Source of the DNA: Lachnospiraceae bacterium
GTDB lineage: Bacteria > Bacillota > Clostridia > Lachnospirales > Lachnospiraceae
Direction: 5' to 3'
DNA: 64,000 nucleotides
Assembly (NCBI GenBank): GCA_910576335.1
Contig: CAJTIU010000001.1
Location: forward strand, 62,001-126,000
The position numbers were made by a program, and so were the translations under genes. The notes below the pieces were generated by a model. That model was not told the origin of the DNA and searched no databases. It saw only the letters and a list, made by a program, of their open reading frames with translations. Within the stretch, counting starts at the first letter, position 1; each line of letters starts with the position of its first letter. This document shows positions 57,100 through 64,000 of the stretch, piece after piece.

Positions 57100-58677
57100 T
57101 TATTCTGCTGCGATCTTTTCTCCAGGGTTCTTTGCAATTCCGCGGAAGTCCCTTACGGCGATTCCCCAGTCAAGGTAAATATCCCACTGGAAGCCCAAAA
57201 CACCCGGCGTTTCCATCCTTCTTACGGTCGGGGTTTCCTGCCCGTTCAAGTAGTCCACCTGGATATGTTTTGCGCTGGCGGTGTTTGCAACCATAAACCA
57301 CGGCACTTCCTTATCCCCTGCCAGGGCGTTAAGCACCGGGGTCTGAATAATATTGATCGGGTAGTTGTACAGCGGGTTGATATCGTTGTTATTGCTGCCT
57401 ACTACCTGGGTGCTGTGAAGAATGACCGCCAGCTCAAACTCATAGCCAACAGGCACAATAATATGCTGCGGGGTAATGTAAATAGCTTCCCCGAACTGGT
57501 CGCGCTGGTGCTGCATCTGCAGGATAATAGCCTGGATCGAAGCCTGGGTAGGCTTGCCGCCCTTTGCGATCAGGTTCCCGTGGTTCTTATGGAAAAGGTT
57601 TACGCCGTCGAAAATCGGGGCATTATTGTAAAGCAAGCTATAGACCTGCTTATCAATGGTTTTCTTTGCCGCTGCTGCGTAAAGCCCCGGAACCTCCGTT
57701 AAAAAGCCGATATCGTCGTTGATGAACGCCTGGCGGGTCATGCTGAATGTCCGCCCGTAGGTGTCCAGCTTGCGGTTCGGCAGCAGCTCCGTCCTGGGCT
57801 TATCCGGCTTAAGCTCGCCGTTTTCGGGAACCAGAAGGAAGTCGCCCATACCTCCGATCACGTATTCGTGATCCGCTGTGGTCTTGAAGTCCTTCAAGCT
57901 GCCCTTTGTGGTCCATGCCTGGAAGGTCGTAGGCACTGCGTTGTAAAGCTGCACAATGCTCTTTCTGATCGTGTTGTCAAGGATCGCCGGAAAGGCTGCC
58001 GTAGGGTTGTAGAACTGGCGGCAAAGCTCGCCGTACATATCGTCGGGCTGCATCCTCAAAAGCTGCATAGTGTCCCGCCCGTCCCTGCTCAAACACTCAA
58101 TAGCAAGGTCGCGGAGGCTCATGGATCTAAGCTCATTCGCTCCGTCTGCCGGGGTGGCTACGGGTACGCCTGCCCGAAGCATAAGCGCGTCGGTTGCCCT
58201 CTGTCTGAAAGTTTCGTTTTCGTCCCTGGTGACCTGTACGCCCACAGGGCTTCCGGTCTGCCTCATGCCGTCAAGGATGGAACTGCGTACCTGATCCAAA
58301 CTGGAACCGTTGCGGATATGCTCCGCCGGATCCACATCGAAGTCCCGGCAAAGTGCCATAATTTCCGTTACCCGGTTACGCTCCGCCTCGGTTGCGCTCC
58401 GCTGTCCATCTGCAGGTACTGTCTGCGGTGCGGTTGCCGGGGGTGGTGTCGTCTGCTGGGGATTCGCCGCCGGGGGTGCTGCTGCCGCTCCGGTTCCTCC
58501 TGCCAGCCCTCTCTCCTGTGCGTCGATCTCTGCCTGGGCTTCGTCAATCTCCCTCTGGAGAGCGTTAAACTGTGCCTGTTCTTCCGCCGTCAGCGCACGG
58601 TTGCCGTCTGCCTTGGCGGCGTTCACAATGGCCTGCTGCTTCAGCATGGCGGCTTCTCGTCTTTGTTTCGGTGTCAT
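57100..58677 (-). CDS. Major capsid protein with N-terminal scaffold-like segment
   Basis: 525 residues. A coiled-coil first part (REAAMLKQQAIVNAAKADGN to about 65), a Pro/Ala/Thr-rich linker (about 66-100), then the HK97-like shell domain (about 220-525: PAILDNTIRKSIVQLYNAVP, DTYGRTFSMTRQAFINDDIG, AIYITPQHIIVPVGYEFELA, VLGFQWDIYLDWGIAVRDFR). The N-terminal part probably acts as internal scaffold removed by the protease encoded just upstream. SD AGGAGG. Closer to the Mu gpT / long HK97 group than to lambda E. Confidence 0.92.
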   Translation of the reverse strand: MTPKQRREAAMLKQQAIVNAAKADGNRALTAEEQAQFNALQREIDEAQAEIDAQERGLAGGTGAAAAPPAANPQQTTPPPATAPQTVPADGQRSATEAERNRVTEIMALCRDFDVDPAEHIRNGSSLDQVRSSILDGMRQTGSPVGVQVTRDENETFRQRATDALMLRAGVPVATPADGANELRSMSLRDLAIECLSRDGRDTMQLLRMQPDDMYGELCRQFYNPTAAFPAILDNTIRKSIVQLYNAVPTTFQAWTTKGSLKDFKTTADHEYVIGGMGDFLLVPENGELKPDKPRTELLPNRKLDTYGRTFSMTRQAFINDDIGFLTEVPGLYAAAAKKTIDKQVYSLLYNNAPIFDGVNLFHKNHGNLIAKGGKPTQASIQAIILQMQHQRDQFGEAIYITPQHIIVPVGYEFELAVILHSTQVVGSNNNDINPLYNYPINIIQTPVLNALAGDKEVPWFMVANTASAKHIQVDYLNGQETPTVRRMETPGVLGFQWDIYLDWGIAVRDFRGIAKNPGEKIAAE

Positions 58678-58688
58678 CTCTGTACCTC

Positions 58689-59219
58689 CTATTTTCTGTT
58701 TTTATTTATTTGAAGTTGTGCTTCAAAACAAGTTAAAGTTTCCGGAGCCTGCGGATTCCCTTTAAGCTCCCGCCCTACTCCCACGGTAGCGTCTGCTGGG
58801 ACGCTTACTACGCTTATCTCGTAGGGCATCCATTCCCTTGCGACGTCGCAAGGACCGTTAAAACGTCCGTCGGTGGATATCTTCCCCGGCATGACTTCCT
58901 CAATCACACCAATCTTATACCCAACGGAAACGCCCTTGAGCGTCCCGCTTTTTACCTTCTGAAAAATGACCTCGCTTTCCTCGTCGCTGTCAAATTCTAC
59001 CTCAGCCATGCCCCGCTGGTTCTCAATCCATGCCCGGTTGATCCTGCCTATGACCTTATCCCGGTTATGGTTGAAGAGAAGGACTCCTATTGTGTTAAGC
59101 CGGGTAAGGTCAACCGCTGCCGGGTTATGGTCTAAAATCTCCTTGCCCCAGAAACGCTCGTAAGGTTCTTCCGAAGAAAACGAAAGAATGAACTTCCGTT
59201 CATTCCCTTCCCCTTCCAT
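58689..59219 (-). CDS. HK97-family prohead protease
   Basis: At least 176 residues. ILDHNPAAVDLTRLNTIGVL then LFNHNRDKVIGRINRAWIEN (catalytic His region), KSGTLKGVSVGYKIG (catalytic Ser), and WMPYEISVVSVPADATVGVG mark the U35 family. The start is uncertain. The ATG ending at 59219 lacks an SD, while the frame is open further up to 59456 inside the portal gene, and related proteins would include RAFSSATIRAM just upstream. It cuts the scaffold segment of the capsid protein. Confidence 0.88.
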   Translation of the reverse strand: MEGEGNERKFILSFSSEEPYERFWGKEILDHNPAAVDLTRLNTIGVLLFNHNRDKVIGRINRAWIENQRGMAEVEFDSDEESEVIFQKVKSGTLKGVSVGYKIGVIEEVMPGKISTDGRFNGPCDVAREWMPYEISVVSVPADATVGVGRELKGNPQAPETLTCFEAQLQINKNRK

Positions 59220-59238
59220 AGCCCGGATCGTTGCCGAA

Positions 59239-60882
59239 CTAAACGCTCTTATCTGGTTTTCCTTCTGGCTGTCCGCCGCCGTCTGCGGCTGGCTGGTTCC
59301 CCTCCTGCTGCCCGTTCCCTGGCTGCTGCCCTGGGGGCTGGTTCCCTCCGCCCTGGTCTGCGGCCCCAGGTACTGCGCCCGGTTCCGGTTCCGGCTTATC
59401 TTCCGCAGGGGTAAGATCTGCTTCTGTCCTGTCAAATATAACACCTCCCATCTCAATACCTTGTTTCCTGGCGTATTCCAAAACGGCGACGGTTTCGTCT
59501 ATCTGCTCTTTCCAGTCCTTGCCGTTTTCTGCTGCGACCTGTGGATAGGTCTTTTGTCCGGTCTGCAGTGCGATCTTTGTTGCGGTCGCCTCCTTCGCCG
59601 GGTCGATCCACGGCTTCGGTGCTGCCACCCACTCGTGCTTAAAATATTTCTGCTTATCCTCCCAAAAGCCGGGGATATGGAATAAGCCGGAAAGAACACC
59701 GGAAATTATGAAGGTTTCGTATACCTCGTCCATAACTACTTCCTTCAGCAGCTCTATGTCCTCTATGTAGGTCTGGCCGTCCTCAATGATTCCCTGCCTT
59801 GCGCTGCTGTAGTTGCTCTGGCTCATGTCCCGGCTGGTAGCCTCGTAGCTTAAGCCCTGCCCGGCTCCTATAAGCCGTTGCTGCAGCTTGATATAGCTGG
59901 CGGCATCCGTTGCCTGTCCGGTCGGGTTTACGACCTGGATCTCGTCCCCGGCGTTAAGCTCCTTTATCATGCCGGGGCTTATCCTTTTTCCGTCGTAGTC
60001 CTCGCGGGGCCTCCCGTCGCTTACTCCCACGCCCCTTGCAAAGTTCCCGGTTGTCGGTATGATCTTCTTTACGAAAACGGCAAGGCAGGCGGCTATGCGC
60101 TCCTTTACGCTTACCGCCGTCATAAACTCATTCGCGTCCCTTACCCTGGTAATGGTCGGGGCCAGGTCGCTCATCTCCCGAACCTGGGAAGGGCGGTCTT
60201 TCGTGAAATAGAAAATAATATCTTTTGCCGGAACATAGACGGGTTCAATCTGCCCGAAGCCGTCTACGTTATACTGGCGGATCCAGTAGCCCATGGGCTT
60301 GTTATAGGTGTTAAGCTCAATCCCTCCGACCACCCGGTGTTTCGGGTTGTGCGGCGCTGCCCGTCCGGTGTCCAGCTCGTCAACTTCCAACGCCTGCAAC
60401 TTAAAGGGCAGCAGCCCTCCGCTGGTGTAGCACTTCTTAAAAAGGATTCCTCCGTCTACCTTCTTCCGGCGCTCCGCCATTCTAAGCATCTGGTTAAAGC
60501 TCTGCGTTTCGGTTACGTCGCAATTTTTACGCTTGCACCACTCTATCCAGGCTTCCTGTATCTGCTTATTAAGCGTTTCATTGCTGGTTCTTGCCCGAAG
60601 CGTGTAGCCGTGGCCTACTACATTCCGGCGGTATGCCCCGATCACGCTGTTTGCCATATCGCTGTTTCGCTCTAAGTCCCTGGCCCTGGCTCTTATGGTG
60701 TCCCGGCTGTAGCGGTCCGTTTGCTCTGCGCTCTGGTTATAGGCCACCCACCCGGCGTTAAGGCGGTCATAGCCCCCGGCGTCATAATGGCGCTGCTCGT
60801 CCAGGTACTGCCTCCATGCTTCCCTTCTGGCTCCGGCTGCCGGGGAAATGAAGCCGATTATATTGTCTAATACGTTTCCCAC
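59239..60882 (-). CDS. Phage portal protein (lambda GpB-like)
   Basis: 547 residues from a GTG (SD AGGAGGG). TRARDLERNSDMANSVIGAY-like and RRNVVGHGYTLRA at the start, VDGGILFKKCYTSGGLLPFK, YVPAKDIIFYFTKDRPSQVR, YEATSRDMSQSNYSSARQGI and FHIPGFWEDKQKYFKHEWVA are diagnostic of lambda-family portals. The last ~60 residues are Pro/Gly/Gln-rich and disordered. It forms the dodecameric gate through which DNA enters the head. Confidence 0.93.
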   Translation of the reverse strand: MGNVLDNIIGFISPAAGARREAWRQYLDEQRHYDAGGYDRLNAGWVAYNQSAEQTDRYSRDTIRARARDLERNSDMANSVIGAYRRNVVGHGYTLRARTSNETLNKQIQEAWIEWCKRKNCDVTETQSFNQMLRMAERRKKVDGGILFKKCYTSGGLLPFKLQALEVDELDTGRAAPHNPKHRVVGGIELNTYNKPMGYWIRQYNVDGFGQIEPVYVPAKDIIFYFTKDRPSQVREMSDLAPTITRVRDANEFMTAVSVKERIAACLAVFVKKIIPTTGNFARGVGVSDGRPREDYDGKRISPGMIKELNAGDEIQVVNPTGQATDAASYIKLQQRLIGAGQGLSYEATSRDMSQSNYSSARQGIIEDGQTYIEDIELLKEVVMDEVYETFIISGVLSGLFHIPGFWEDKQKYFKHEWVAAPKPWIDPAKEATATKIALQTGQKTYPQVAAENGKDWKEQIDETVAVLEYARKQGIEMGGVIFDRTEADLTPAEDKPEPEPGAVPGAADQGGGNQPPGQQPGNGQQEGNQPAADGGGQPEGKPDKSV

Positions 60883-60893
60883 TTCTTTCCCTC

Positions 60894-61115
60894 CTATCTT
60901 CGGTCAAATACTGCGACGTAGCAATCGTCCAAAAAGCCCGGTGTACTTCCTGCGACCTGTGCCATAAGGTCGTTCTTAATCTTGTATAATGTGTTAAGGT
61001 CTGCCCGGTTAAGCTGCCGGGAGCCTATCTTGTAACTTTGCCCGCCTACGCATATAGCGTAAATAGCGTTATTTACTTCGGTAAGCATTTCCTGCGCTGT
61101 CATCTGTTCTTCCAC
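60894..61115 (-). CDS. gpW-like head-tail joining protein (DUF6148)
   Basis: 73 residues from a GTG with AAGGAGG upstream. TAQEMLTEVNNAIYAICVGG then QSYKIGSRQLNRADLNTLYK is the gpW/DUF6148 pattern (helix, SYxIGxRxLxRADL, helix). In lambda the gene W lies between terminase and portal, as here. Confidence 0.88.
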   Translation of the reverse strand: MEEQMTAQEMLTEVNNAIYAICVGGQSYKIGSRQLNRADLNTLYKIKNDLMAQVAGSTPGFLDDCYVAVFDRR

Positions 61116-61133
61116 CCGGTTCCCTCCTTCCTG

Positions 61134-63047
61134 CTATAGCCAGCTTTCGTTTTGGCTTATCCATTCTTCCTCCGGCGTGTACTGCTCTTTCTTCGGCTCC
61201 TGCGGTTCCTCCTGTATGTTCTGCAAGTGAAGCATACGGACGCCCAGGGTATCTGCTGCCGCCATGGCGTAGACTTCCGCGTCTAAATAATGGTTGTCCG
61301 CATGGCTGTGCTTTGGCACCCATTCAAGCCGCGGCTTGCTGTTTCCGTTTTTAACGAGGATTTTATGCTCTGCCGTTACCTGCTCGGCGTATTCCTCGTC
61401 GCAGCCCTTGTATACCATCCAGCTTCCGTTGCCGTTCTTCCGGTGCATCCTGCTGGCGATCATGTCCTTATACTTGCCGCCGTCAACGATAACAAGGTCC
61501 ATACCGTAAGCCTTGGAAGCGTCCTTATTGACGGTACTCAGCTTAAAATGGCTCTGCATGGGGTTGCTGGATCCTTTGGCCGGTTTCGCCCATTCTGCGT
61601 TCAAGGCGCAAAAATCGTATACGGAGTCTGCTTCGTAGCCGGAGTCTATGAGGCATAGGTTTACTATTGCAACGGCTCCGGACTCTGTCTTATATTCAAG
61701 GTTCATAATCTGCTCAACCTCTTTAAAACTGTAAGCCTGGCCGTGTGCTACGTTCTGGCTTGTCAAGAAGTCGCCCCAGGCTCTTATTGTCCAGTAAACG
61801 CTGTTTTCCTGTACGTCTACGCCTGCGGTAAGCAGCTTCGTCCAATCCGGCACGGTAAACTCTGCAAGCTCCGTCTGCCGCTCCATAACAAGGTCCTTGC
61901 TGGTCTTTAGCTTGGTATCTTCCCATGGTTCTGCAAGCCAGGAATTTACGAAGTTTTGTAGTTTCTCCGGGTCCGCCTTGCTGTCCATAAATTCCTTCGC
62001 AATTTCGGAAAACCGGACGAAGGGGCTATAAAGCGTATTTATCCAGAAACAAACCTTTTTTACAAAGCGGGTTGTTTGTCTTACGACCTCCCAGTGTCCC
62101 TTCTTTACTGCCTGCTGCTTCTGGGCATCCGTGATTACGCATCCGCACTCCTGGCAAACGTAAAAAGCAAACTCCGCCCGGTCTGCGTCGCTCAAACCCT
62201 CCGAGTCGTCTATCGGCTCAAAGTTCCCCAGCTTCTCCTTTATGGCATCCTCTCCGTATGCGTCCACAAGATCCTTATCTTTTCCGGGCCACTTAAGGTT
62301 GTCAAAGTGAAGCTCTATAAACTCCCCACAATGCGGGCAAGGTATGAAGTAATGCTTTTCTGCGTCGGCTCCTTCCTTGGCTTTCCAGATGTGGTTCGTC
62401 CTTATGGTCGGTGTGCTGGTCATATAGACTTTGCTGTTTCGGAAAGTCTTTGTACGCTCTTTTGCCAGGCTGATCGGATCCGCCTCTTTCTTGCTGGCTC
62501 CTGGGTACTTGTCCACCTCGTCAAGAAAAAGGTATTTCATGGCGAAAGAAGCAAGCCCGGAAGGGCTGTTACTCCAAACAAGTTTTATAAACATATCATC
62601 AAAGTCAAGCTCTAAGTTGCTGCTGTTCTTATCAAATTTTTTATAAAGGGTCGGGGCTGCTTCTATCATGGGCCTGATCCGCTTTTCTGAAACGCTGCCA
62701 GCCATGGTTTCCGTAGGGTATACAACTTCCACGGGGGACGGGTCCTGCTGGATAATGTAGCCCAGCATATTAAGCTCCGCCTCGGTTCCGCCGCACTGGG
62801 TAGGCTTGCAAAAGTCTATTTCTTCCGTTTCTGGGTTTAGAAACTCATCCATGATGCCTACCAGATACGGAGTCCGGTCGTTGCTCCATGGCCCCGGTTC
62901 TGCGCTGGTCAAACTGGAAAGCACCCTGTATTGTTCCGCCCACTCGGATACTGCCATATCTTCCGGGGGATTCAAGTATTCAAGCGCGGATTTCTGGTAT
63001 GCCTTGCATTCGTATTTCCGGAGGCGTAGCTGTTTAGGTTTTTGCAC
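61134..63047 (-). CDS. Terminase large subunit (lambda GpA family)
   Basis: 637 residues from a GTG overlapping the small-subunit gene. ATPase: DFCKPTQCGGTEAELNMLGY (Walker A-like) and KYLFLDEVDKYPGASKKEAD (Walker B). A zinc-binding insert is visible (FIPCPHCGEFIELHFDNLKW and YVCQECGCVI). The C-terminal nuclease has TAGVDVQENSVYWTIRAWGD and LIDSGYEADSVYDF. It cuts the concatemer and pumps DNA into the head. The GpA type predicts cohesive-end packaging. Confidence 0.95.
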   Translation of the reverse strand: MQKPKQLRLRKYECKAYQKSALEYLNPPEDMAVSEWAEQYRVLSSLTSAEPGPWSNDRTPYLVGIMDEFLNPETEEIDFCKPTQCGGTEAELNMLGYIIQQDPSPVEVVYPTETMAGSVSEKRIRPMIEAAPTLYKKFDKNSSNLELDFDDMFIKLVWSNSPSGLASFAMKYLFLDEVDKYPGASKKEADPISLAKERTKTFRNSKVYMTSTPTIRTNHIWKAKEGADAEKHYFIPCPHCGEFIELHFDNLKWPGKDKDLVDAYGEDAIKEKLGNFEPIDDSEGLSDADRAEFAFYVCQECGCVITDAQKQQAVKKGHWEVVRQTTRFVKKVCFWINTLYSPFVRFSEIAKEFMDSKADPEKLQNFVNSWLAEPWEDTKLKTSKDLVMERQTELAEFTVPDWTKLLTAGVDVQENSVYWTIRAWGDFLTSQNVAHGQAYSFKEVEQIMNLEYKTESGAVAIVNLCLIDSGYEADSVYDFCALNAEWAKPAKGSSNPMQSHFKLSTVNKDASKAYGMDLVIVDGGKYKDMIASRMHRKNGNGSWMVYKGCDEEYAEQVTAEHKILVKNGNSKPRLEWVPKHSHADNHYLDAEVYAMAAADTLGVRMLHLQNIQEEPQEPKKEQYTPEEEWISQNESWL

Positions 63048-63600
63048 GGCGCTTCCCTGGCTTTTCTTCCCCCAGCTCCGGTGTATATCCGGCTACGACA
63101 AAAGCCCGAAGCATACGCTTTACTTCTGCGCTCATTTCCTTCTCCGCCTTGCGGGCTTCCAATGGCTCCAGCTTATCGCTTACTATGCTTACAAGCCGGG
63201 ACGGTATGCCCATAGCGAACCGTTTGAAGGAAACGAAAAACTTTTGATAATCTAAGGCTACTTCCTCAACATCTATATATTTCCCGGCGGCGATCTCCGC
63301 CCTCATGCGGTGCATCTCGCCCTGGCTTTCCTTTAGGGCGATTTCTGCCTCCAGCTTCTGCTGCCTTAACTCCGTTTCCTTTTCGGACTTGCCCTTGCCG
63401 TATGCCTTGTCGGACAAATACTGAATATATGTTTTAATGGTCGGTACAAGCTCGTAACGCCTGCCCTCTCCGGGGACTTCGTCCGTCTTTATGATTCCCT
63501 CCTGGGTAAGTTGCTGCACCCTGCGGACGGAAACTCCGAAAATCTGGGCTATGATTTCAACCTTTACGAACTGCCCGCCGCTTGCTTTTTCCTCTGCCAT
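63034..63600 (-). CDS. Terminase small subunit (Nu1-like)
   Basis: 188 residues from the ATG ending at 63600 (GGGCGGAG upstream; TAATG overlap with the methyltransferase stop). A winged-helix start, KVEIIAQIFGVSVRRVQQLT then EGIIKTDEVPGEGRRYELVP, is followed by a long coiled coil (KETELRQQKLEAEIALKESQ). It binds the packaging site and recruits the large subunit. The 14-bp overlap with terL shows coupling. Confidence 0.9.
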   Translation of the reverse strand: MAEEKASGGQFVKVEIIAQIFGVSVRRVQQLTQEGIIKTDEVPGEGRRYELVPTIKTYIQYLSDKAYGKGKSEKETELRQQKLEAEIALKESQGEMHRMRAEIAAGKYIDVEEVALDYQKFFVSFKRFAMGIPSRLVSIVSDKLEPLEARKAEKEMSAEVKRMLRAFVVAGYTPELGEEKPGKRRAKT

Positions 63601-64000
63601 TATGCTCCGCCCTCCCTCACTCTTACGGCCTTCTGGCCGGTGTATTCTTCCCAACGGTCTATAATAATATCGCAGTACTTTTCGTTAAGCTCCATAAGGT
63701 ATGCGCTGCGGTTAAGCTGTTCGCAAGCGATCAGCGTCGTGCCGCTCCCTCCGAAAAAGTCAGCGACCGTGTCGCCGTACTTGCTGCTATTGGTAATAAG
63801 CCGGCCGAAAAGCGCCACGGGCTTCATGGTCGGGTGCATATCGCTCCGGGCTGGCTTCTTTTCGTACAAGACCGACGTGTTCTCCTGCAGGCGTTCCCGG
63901 ATGCCCTCAATGTAGGCGACAAGCTCCGCTTTCTTCATGGCTGAAAAGTCTATATCATCTTCTATGAAAACGGTATCTTGTCCGCGCCCTCCGCCGAAGT
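63600..64000 (-). CDS. N4/N6-type DNA methyltransferase, C-terminal part (partial)
   Basis: Runs off the right edge; the visible ~132 codons include GQDTVFIEDDIDFSAMKKAE then DMHPTMKPVALFGRLITNSS, VADFFGGSGTTLIACEQLNR and AYLMELNEKYCDIIIDRWEE. HPTMKP and DFFGGSGTT are the SAM-binding part of beta-type DNA methyltransferases. Placed just before terminase, as in many Clostridia prophages. It may protect phage DNA from host restriction or mark packaging sites. Recognition sequence unknown. Confidence 0.88.
   Translation of the reverse strand, partial: FGGGRGQDTVFIEDDIDFSAMKKAELVAYIEGIRERLQENTSVLYEKKPARSDMHPTMKPVALFGRLITNSSKYGDTVADFFGGSGTTLIACEQLNRSAYLMELNEKYCDIIIDRWEEYTGQKAVRVREGGA

Larger units (their letters stand above)
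36470..64000 (-). mobile_element. Contractile-tail prophage with diversity-generating retroelement (left part)
   Basis: From about 36.5 kb to the window end nearly all genes belong to a phage. They run, in minus-strand order, methyltransferase, terminase, portal, protease, capsid, connector, sheath, tube, chaperone, tape measure, baseplate, fibre, retroelement, XkdX, XhlA, holin, endolysin. A small plus-strand cargo group sits at the outer edge. The DNA is visibly richer in G and C than the flanking chromosome. Packaging genes resemble lambda (Nu1/GpA/GpB) while tail genes resemble P2. The integrase and early genes must lie past 64 kb. The exact left attachment site is not determined; it should fall between about 36.4 and 36.57 kb. 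Confidence 0.9.

Overview
The window looks like a chromosome segment from a gut-type Clostridia, most probably a Lachnospiraceae relative. The clues are Big_2/FIVAR surface proteins without LPXTG anchors, a Csp-like subtilase, TnpV-type transposon debris, XkdX/XhlA phage genes and Firmicutes-style strong Shine-Dalgarno sites. I cannot name the species from sequence alone.

Layout. 1-359 is the start of a receiver-domain protein whose phosphoacceptor Asp and conserved Lys both look replaced. 498-11775 holds three consecutive minus-strand genes for very large secreted proteins with almost the same C-terminal double Big_2 tail. 12.1-14.9 kb has a transposase fossil, the rplM-rpsI operon with a perfect consensus promoter, a zeta-toxin fossil and a truncated Uma2 gene. 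14907-15258 is ssrA (tmRNA). 15324-18646 is a phospholipid operon (PAP2 phosphatase, flippase-like protein, pssA, psd). 18.9-21.8 kb is a MerR-controlled operon of two ferredoxin-fused aldo/keto reductases. 21.9-22.5 kb is an hsp20 gene behind a CIRCE/HrcA operator. 22.5-25.9 kb carries two small housekeeping-like genes, a YdcF fossil and a Csp-like subtilisin. 25.9-32.3 kb is a graveyard of integrative-element genes with several single-base frameshifts (recombinase, tnpV, sigma factor) and a collapsed transposase. 32.4-36.5 kb has a lipoprotein, an ABC-2 transporter and the kinase end of a two-component system, cut where a prophage begins.

From about 36.5 kb to the window end is a contractile-tail prophage, read almost entirely on the minus strand. 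Packaging and head come first (64-55 kb: methyltransferase, Nu1-like and GpA-like terminase, portal, protease, capsid), then a P2-like tail and baseplate (55-43.3 kb: sheath, tube, frameshifted chaperone, tape measure, X, D, V, U-like, W, J, I, fibre), then a diversity-generating retroelement (43.3-40.4 kb), then lysis genes (XkdX, XhlA, holin, endolysin). A small plus-strand cargo block (36569-37620) contains a 219-nt, strongly structured RNA candidate.

The most notable system is the retroelement. The tail-tip protein at 42035-43324 ends in a 109-bp variable repeat (42071-42179). An equally long template repeat lies at 41822-41930, and a reverse transcriptase at 40396-41628. I count 14 differences between the two repeats, and all fall on template adenines in the sense strand, mostly in AAY (Asn) codons. 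This is the signature of adenine-directed mutagenic retrohoming that diversifies a C-type-lectin-like receptor-binding surface. A textbook -1 slippery heptamer (T TTT TTG) in the tail-assembly gene, and the structured RNA in the cargo block, are the next most interesting signals.
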